A DNA stretch of 9,834 nt from HLUCCA09 sp039189975 (GTDB lineage Bacteria; Pseudomonadota; Alphaproteobacteria; Rhodobacterales; Rhodobacteraceae). The notes under the pieces were generated by a model. The model did no database searches and was not told where the DNA came from. It worked only from the letters and a program-made list of their open reading frames with translations. Positions 6,748 through 9,834 of the stretch are shown here, piece by piece. The stretch is taken from the NCBI GenBank assembly GCA_039189975.1, contig JBCCYI010000181.1, forward strand, positions 1 through 9,834, read 5' to 3'. Both the position numbers and the translations under genes were made by a program. How positions within the stretch are numbered: position 1 is the first letter of the stretch; each line of letters begins with the position of its first letter.

Positions 6748-7314
6748 CTAAAAGCCGTCCTGTGCGATAACGCGGGCGAGATCGCGGATCGCGGCGGCGC
6801 GCGCTGCAGCGATCCCAGGCAGGCCGCTGTCCGGCGCAATTGGCGCGGACACGGCAAAGTCCGACGCGCGATCCCCCCCCGCCGACAGTGCGACGGCGAA
6901 GTACTGCCCCGAAATGCGGAACTGGCCGTTGGCGCCGGCGATGAACTCGTCAGCCCGAACCTCCACCCGCGCCTGCGGCAACTCTTCGAAGGGCCAGGGT
7001 TCTGCGGCAACGCGCGCCCCGGAGATGGCCGCAAGCTGGCGCGACAGCTCCAAGGTCACACCGCGCACGGGATCGTCCGCCCAAAGAAGACCGCTGTCGG
7101 CGGTGAGCGCGCCTGTCTCTGTCTCGTACCAGATCTCTTCGTCCAGAGCGTAGCTTGGCAGCGAGACCTGGCGCACCTCAAGCAGCGACACATTGATCGG
7201 GATGCGCCCACCCGAGGGGGCAAGCGGCGCCGCGAAACGTTCCGGCGCGCCACCGCAGCCCGCAAGCGTGGCAAGTGCGACCGTGGCACAGAAGAGAGAT
7301 CGGCGGATACTCAT
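6748..7314 (-). CDS. PqiC-like (DUF330) ABC-type transport auxiliary lipoprotein
   Basis: This 188-aa protein is read leftwards from ATG 7314. The open frame extends further upstream, but this start places the signal sequence MSIRRSLFCATVALATLAGC at the N terminus. Cys20 of the lipobox LAGC would be lipidated, so the product is an exported lipoprotein, probably attached to the outer membrane facing the periplasm. The mature part (VSLLEVRQVSLPSYALDEEI, WYETETGAL, WADDPVRGVTLELSRQLA, ARVEVRADEF) resembles the PqiC family, which partners MCE-type PqiAB lipid transport. No pqiA or pqiB gene is in view, so the partner is unknown. No good Shine-Dalgarno precedes 7314. A run of eight C (G8 on the coding strand) lies at 6873-6880. 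It is downstream of a second lipoprotein gene, 61 bp away. Confidence 0.8.
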   Translation of the reverse strand: MSIRRSLFCATVALATLAGCGGAPERFAAPLAPSGGRIPINVSLLEVRQVSLPSYALDEEIWYETETGALTADSGLLWADDPVRGVTLELSRQLAAISGARVAAEPWPFEELPQARVEVRADEFIAGANGQFRISGQYFAVALSAGGDRASDFAVSAPIAPDSGLPGIAAARAAAIRDLARVIAQDGF

Positions 7315-7375
7315 AGCGGCGGGACAATAACGTTCCCTGCTCCGGGAGCAAGCCGATGGCATGGTCCGCCTTGCG

Positions 7376-7723
7376 TCACCGGCAGATCTGAAAGATCGGC
7401 TCCAGCGCGCCCCGAAGCTGCGCCTCGTTGAGCCCCGCCGTCGCCCCATTGGCGATGTAGGACAGCCCGGTGCCCGTGTGCACGATGCTGCCCTTGTCGA
7501 CCCAGCCCGACGGTGGCCCGGTCAGGATCGACAACCGCAGGCGCCAGATGCCATCCGGAAAGGGAGCAAGTTCCGTGCGGATCGCGTGACGCTCCATGAT
7601 CTCCTGGACGCAGTTTTGCATCTGCGGCGGCGTCATGCGCGCCACGACCGGTTGTGGCGCCCGCGCGCAGCCGGAAAGGACCAGCAATGCACCGATGCAG
7701 CACAAAACCCTGTTCCGTCGCAC
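7376..7723 (-). CDS. Small lipoprotein of unknown function
   Basis: This 115-aa protein is read leftwards from GTG 7723. The start is fixed by AAGGACGGAGGTGACGC directly before it, with GGAGG 6 nt from GTG, and by the compact lipoprotein signal MRRNRVLCCIGALLVLSGC with lipobox LSGC and lipidated Cys19. The mature part is about 97 residues. It contains two further cysteines (Cys38 and Cys114) that could form a disulfide in the periplasm, and the segments NCVQEIMERH and GIWRLRLSIL. I do not recognise the family. The PqiC-like lipoprotein gene follows 61 bp downstream on the same strand, so they may be co-transcribed. The 155-aa gene at 7890 is divergent. Gene reality is well supported; function is not. 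Confidence 0.8.
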   Translation of the reverse strand: MRRNRVLCCIGALLVLSGCARAPQPVVARMTPPQMQNCVQEIMERHAIRTELAPFPDGIWRLRLSILTGPPSGWVDKGSIVHTGTGLSYIANGATAGLNEAQLRGALEPIFQICR

Positions 7724-7889
7724 GCGTCACCTCCGTCCTTGCCGCAACGCTCTTAGGGGACTCACCCTGGAGATGGATCCAAAAGTGCACCGAGTGGTTA
7801 ATAAATCGTCCCCTTCTGCCCCTTCCTGCGCCACAAACCCGCCCGCTTCGCGGCCTAGCGTGTCAAAGACGATTGTGGAGGATCGGCCG
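7724..7889. other. Divergent promoter region (166 bp)
   Basis: The spacer lies between the minus-strand lipoprotein gene and the plus-strand gene at 7890, so it must hold promoters for both. The only AT-rich patch is GGTTAATAAATCG (7796-7808), which could supply a -10 or UP-like element. I cannot fit a convincing -35/-10 pair on either strand. If the plus-strand gene instead begins at ATG 7773, most of this stretch would be coding. Confidence 0.35.
7728..7737 (-). promoter_or_regulatory. Shine-Dalgarno fixing the GTG start at 7723
   Basis: On the minus strand the bases before the start read GGACGGAGGTGACGC then GTG. GGAGGTGA is a near-perfect anti-SD match at proper spacing, so the GTG start is favoured over any downstream ATG. 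Confidence 0.7.
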
Positions 7890-8357
7890 GTGGCCACGGA
7901 AATGCTCATCAAGTTGCACGCACGGATGGAAGAACAGCGCATGACGACGGGCCATCGCTCCCGCACAGTGCCAGTGCACTTGCGTCTGGTGCCAGAGCCT
8001 GTCTTGGCGCCGCGGGAGAAGGTCCCGCCAGCCCCGCAGACCCCTGCGCCATTGGCAGAACGGTCGTCCGAGGTTACGGAGGCGCCTTCGGCGTGCGACC
8101 ATGCCGTGCAAGCTGCGCTCGTCCCCGCGGCACACGCGCCTGGCCTGCTCCCCAGCGTTTTGCGCCGCGCAGAGCCAAGGCAGAGATCAGCACCGTTCCA
8201 GGCCGCTGGGGTCTCGTGGCAAAGCGCGCCCCATGCCGCCCTGCGCAGGCGGGTCCGTCCCAGGCCGATCCAGGAGGCAATGGCGCTTCTCGGACCGCGA
8301 CTCCTGGCGTGGGTCCAGGTGGATCCCTTTGTGCAGCGTCTGGAGCGCTTGCACTAA
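7890..8357 (+). CDS. Hypothetical Pro/Ala/Arg-rich protein, 155 aa
   Basis: I do not recognise this protein. The GTG 7890 start is chosen because GGAGG (7877-7881) lies 8 nt upstream. ATG 7902 inside and ATG 7773 upstream in the same frame are alternatives; the latter would give 194 aa. It opens with a short polar, helix-like segment (TEMLIKLHARMEEQRM). A Pro/Ala-rich, probably disordered middle follows (for example KVPPAPQTPAPLAE, residues about 48-62), then an Arg-rich stretch around 110-135 (ALRRRVRPRPIQ), and it ends with the hydrophobic, helix-like segment AMALLGPRLLAWVQVDPFVQ. No signal peptide or membrane span is evident. Codon third positions are GC-rich and no better frame competes, which supports coding, but with low complexity a spurious frame is possible. 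It is followed by 215 bp of spacer before ettA. Confidence 0.55.
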   Translation: MATEMLIKLHARMEEQRMTTGHRSRTVPVHLRLVPEPVLAPREKVPPAPQTPAPLAERSSEVTEAPSACDHAVQAALVPAAHAPGLLPSVLRRAEPRQRSAPFQAAGVSWQSAPHAALRRRVRPRPIQEAMALLGPRLLAWVQVDPFVQRLERLH

Positions 8358-8516
8358 CCCTGCTGCAGCGTCCGACCTTGGGGCGATGTCCGGCGCGGGC
8401 CTTGAGACGCCGTACGCTCCTGTGAGCGCGCGCCATCGAGACCGGCTGTGCGCGGCAGATCATGCAGCATTGCGCCAAGCGCGCCGCCGCAGCCCCTGGC
8501 AATCGGTTGCAGTAGA

Positions 8517-8545
8517 TTGCACCGCACCACCGGCCACGCTAGATG
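8517..8545 (+). promoter_or_regulatory. ettA: Candidate ettA promoter
   Basis: TTGCAC (8517-8522) and TAGATG (8540-8545) are spaced by 17 bp. Each hexamer matches only 3 of 6 sigma-70 consensus positions, but the spacing is ideal and transcription would begin about 20 nt before the ettA start. This is speculative. Confidence 0.25.
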
Positions 8546-8562
8546 CACCCCAAGCAGCATCA

Positions 8563-8567
8563 GGAGG
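8563..8567 (+). promoter_or_regulatory. ettA: Shine-Dalgarno fixing the GTG start of ettA
   Basis: GGAGG lies 5 nt before GTG 8573. The next in-frame start, ATG 8600, would remove MASYQYVYH, which aligns with the conserved EttA N terminus (Met-Ala-x-Tyr/Phe-x-Tyr). GTG is therefore the start. Confidence 0.75.
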
Positions 8568-8572
8568 CTCCG

Positions 8573-9834
8573 GTGGCCAGCTATCAATACGTCTATCATA
8601 TGGATGGCGTCTCCAAGACGTATCCCGGCGGCAAGAAGTGCTTTGAGAACATCCGCCTGTCGTTCCTGCCCGGCGTGAAGATCGGCGTTGTCGGCGTCAA
8701 CGGCGCGGGTAAGTCGACGCTGATGAAGATCATGGCCGGGATGGACAAGGACTTCACCGGCGAAGCCTGGGCCGCCGAGGGCGCCAAGGTCGGCTACCTG
8801 CCACAGGAGCCCGCGCTCGAAGAGACCCTCACCGCGCGGGAAAACGTGATGCTGGGCGTCGCGGAGAAGAAGGGCAAGCTCGACCGGTTCAACGAGCTCG
8901 CCATGAACTATTCCGACGAGACCGCCGACGAGATGGCGCAGCTCCAGGACGAGATCGACGCCAACAACCTGTGGGACCTCGACAGTCAGATCGACGTCGC
9001 CATGGAGGCGCTGCGCTGCCCGCCGGACGATGCGATGCCCGAGAACCTCTCGGGCGGGGAGCGCCGCCGCGTCGCACTCTGCAAGCTGCTGCTCGAAGCG
9101 CCCGACATGCTGCTTCTGGACGAACCGACGAACCACCTCGACGCCGAGACCATCGCCTGGCTCCAGCGCCACCTCATCGAGTACAAGGGCACCTGCCTGA
9201 TCGTGACGCACGATCGCTATTTCCTCGATGACATCACCGGCTGGATCCTGGAGCTCGACCGTGGCCGGGGCATCCCCTACGAGGGCAATTACTCGGCCTG
9301 GCTGGAGCAAAAGGCCAAGCGCCTCGCGCAGGAGGCACGCGAGGACAAGGCCCGCCAGAAGACGCTGGAGCGCGAGCTGGAGTGGATCCGTGCCGGCGCC
9401 AAGGCGCGGCAGGCCAAATCCAAGGCCCGGATCAACGCCTATGAGGAGATGGCGTCGCAGTCCGAGCGCGAAAAGGTCGGCAAGGCGCAGATCGTGATCC
9501 CGAACGGTCCCCGCCTCGGCGCGAAGGTCATCGAGGTGACGGGGCTCAAGAAGGGCTACGGCGACCGGCTGCTGATCGAAGACCTGTCGTTCTCGCTGCC
9601 CCCCGGCGGCATCGTCGGCGTGATCGGGCCCAACGGGGCGGGCAAGTCCACGCTCTTTCGCATGCTCACCGGCCAGGAACAGCCCGACGGCGGCTCGGTG
9701 GACTACGGCGACACGGTGCAGCTGGCCTACGTCGACCAGTCGCGCGACGCGCTCGATGCGGACGCCACCGTGTGGGAGGAGATCTCCGGCGGCGGCGAAG
9801 TCATCGACCTCGGCGATGCGCAGATGAATTCCCG
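8573..9834 (+). CDS. ettA: Energy-dependent translational throttle protein EttA (ABC-F), 3' end outside window
   Basis: The first 420 residues are seen, of about 550 usual. EttA is a cytosolic ABC-F ATPase that binds the ribosomal E site and gates entry into elongation according to ATP/ADP state. It is not a transporter and has no membrane segment. First ATPase domain: Walker A GVNGAGKST (41-49), Q-loop YLPQEP (75-80), signature LSGGERRR (159-166), Walker B MLLLDEP (179-185, Glu184), and switch His213 in THDRYFLD. The arm insert lies around 95-140. The charged interdomain linker (P-site tRNA interaction motif) is about 240-310, including LERELEWIRAGAKARQ. Second domain: Walker A GPNGAGKST (352-360), then SFSLPPGGIVGVIG context and VWEEISGG (400-407), an EttA hallmark that separates it from other ABC-F proteins. 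No truncation other than the window edge is visible. Confidence 0.97.
   Translation, partial: MASYQYVYHMDGVSKTYPGGKKCFENIRLSFLPGVKIGVVGVNGAGKSTLMKIMAGMDKDFTGEAWAAEGAKVGYLPQEPALEETLTARENVMLGVAEKKGKLDRFNELAMNYSDETADEMAQLQDEIDANNLWDLDSQIDVAMEALRCPPDDAMPENLSGGERRRVALCKLLLEAPDMLLLDEPTNHLDAETIAWLQRHLIEYKGTCLIVTHDRYFLDDITGWILELDRGRGIPYEGNYSAWLEQKAKRLAQEAREDKARQKTLERELEWIRAGAKARQAKSKARINAYEEMASQSEREKVGKAQIVIPNGPRLGAKVIEVTGLKKGYGDRLLIEDLSFSLPPGGIVGVIGPNGAGKSTLFRMLTGQEQPDGGSVDYGDTVQLAYVDQSRDALDADATVWEEISGGGEVIDLGDAQMNS

Larger units (their letters stand above)
8358..8572. other. Spacer upstream of ettA (215 bp)
   Basis: No convincing gene lies here. It holds a small hairpin CGCTC-CTGT-GAGCG (8415-8428) without a T-tail, possibly nested within distant arms GGCGCG (8392-8397) and CGCGCC (8429-8434). 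A candidate ettA promoter and the ettA ribosome-binding site lie at the right end. Confidence 0.4.

Noticed and set aside
7338..7350. TGCTC-CGG-GAGCA hairpin between the two lipoprotein genes, considered as a terminator
   Set aside because: Only five pairs and no T-run; it could occur by chance and does not argue against co-transcription.
8101..8646. Plus-strand frame of 181 codons overlapping both the 155-aa gene and the ettA start
   Set aside because: It conflicts with the certain ettA start and has no Shine-Dalgarno or recognisable sequence.
8354..9310. Open frame of 318 codons antisense to ettA
   Set aside because: Opposite strand of highly conserved ABC-F motifs; the translation resembles nothing known.

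Overview
The window is high-GC, densely coding bacterial chromosome. It most likely comes from an alphaproteobacterium of the Rhodobacteraceae (Roseobacter group). The grounds are the pairing of deoC with a two-part ALDH16-type aldehyde dehydrogenase, a short-Q-loop (CIO-type) cytochrome bd operon, and overall composition and gene style. This placement rests on recognition of the proteins by eye, not on a search. I saw no tRNA, rRNA, CRISPR array, transposase or phage gene.

Layout, left to right. (a) 2-517 is the 3' part of deoC (deoxyribose-phosphate aldolase), followed by a 196-bp spacer holding a purine-rich stretch and a perfect 9-bp hairpin. (b) 714-3050 encodes a 778-aa aldehyde dehydrogenase with a complete catalytic N-terminal half and a vestigial C-terminal half. 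It probably oxidises the acetaldehyde that DeoC releases. (c) 3134-4012 encodes a LysR-type regulator on the same strand. (d) 4202-6712 is cydAB, a cytochrome bd quinol oxidase of the cyanide-insensitive class, behind a 189-bp leader with inverted repeats and a near-perfect Shine-Dalgarno. (e) Convergent to cydAB, on the minus strand, are two lipoprotein genes: a PqiC/DUF330-like auxiliary lipoprotein (6748-7314) and, upstream of it, a small unknown lipoprotein (7376-7723). (f) Divergent from these is a 155-aa Pro/Ala/Arg-rich protein of unknown function (7890-8357). (g) 8573 to the right edge is the first three quarters of ettA, the ABC-F translational throttle factor, cut by the window end.

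Functionally this is a mosaic of small chromosomal units: deoxyribose catabolism, a terminal oxidase with a regulator beside it, envelope lipoproteins, and a translation factor. Nothing forms an evident new defence or mobile system. The points most worth a second look are the ALDH16-deoC coupling, the three-armed palindrome between the convergent genes, the cydA leader, the orphan PqiC-like lipoprotein with a G8 tract, and the unknown 155-aa protein.
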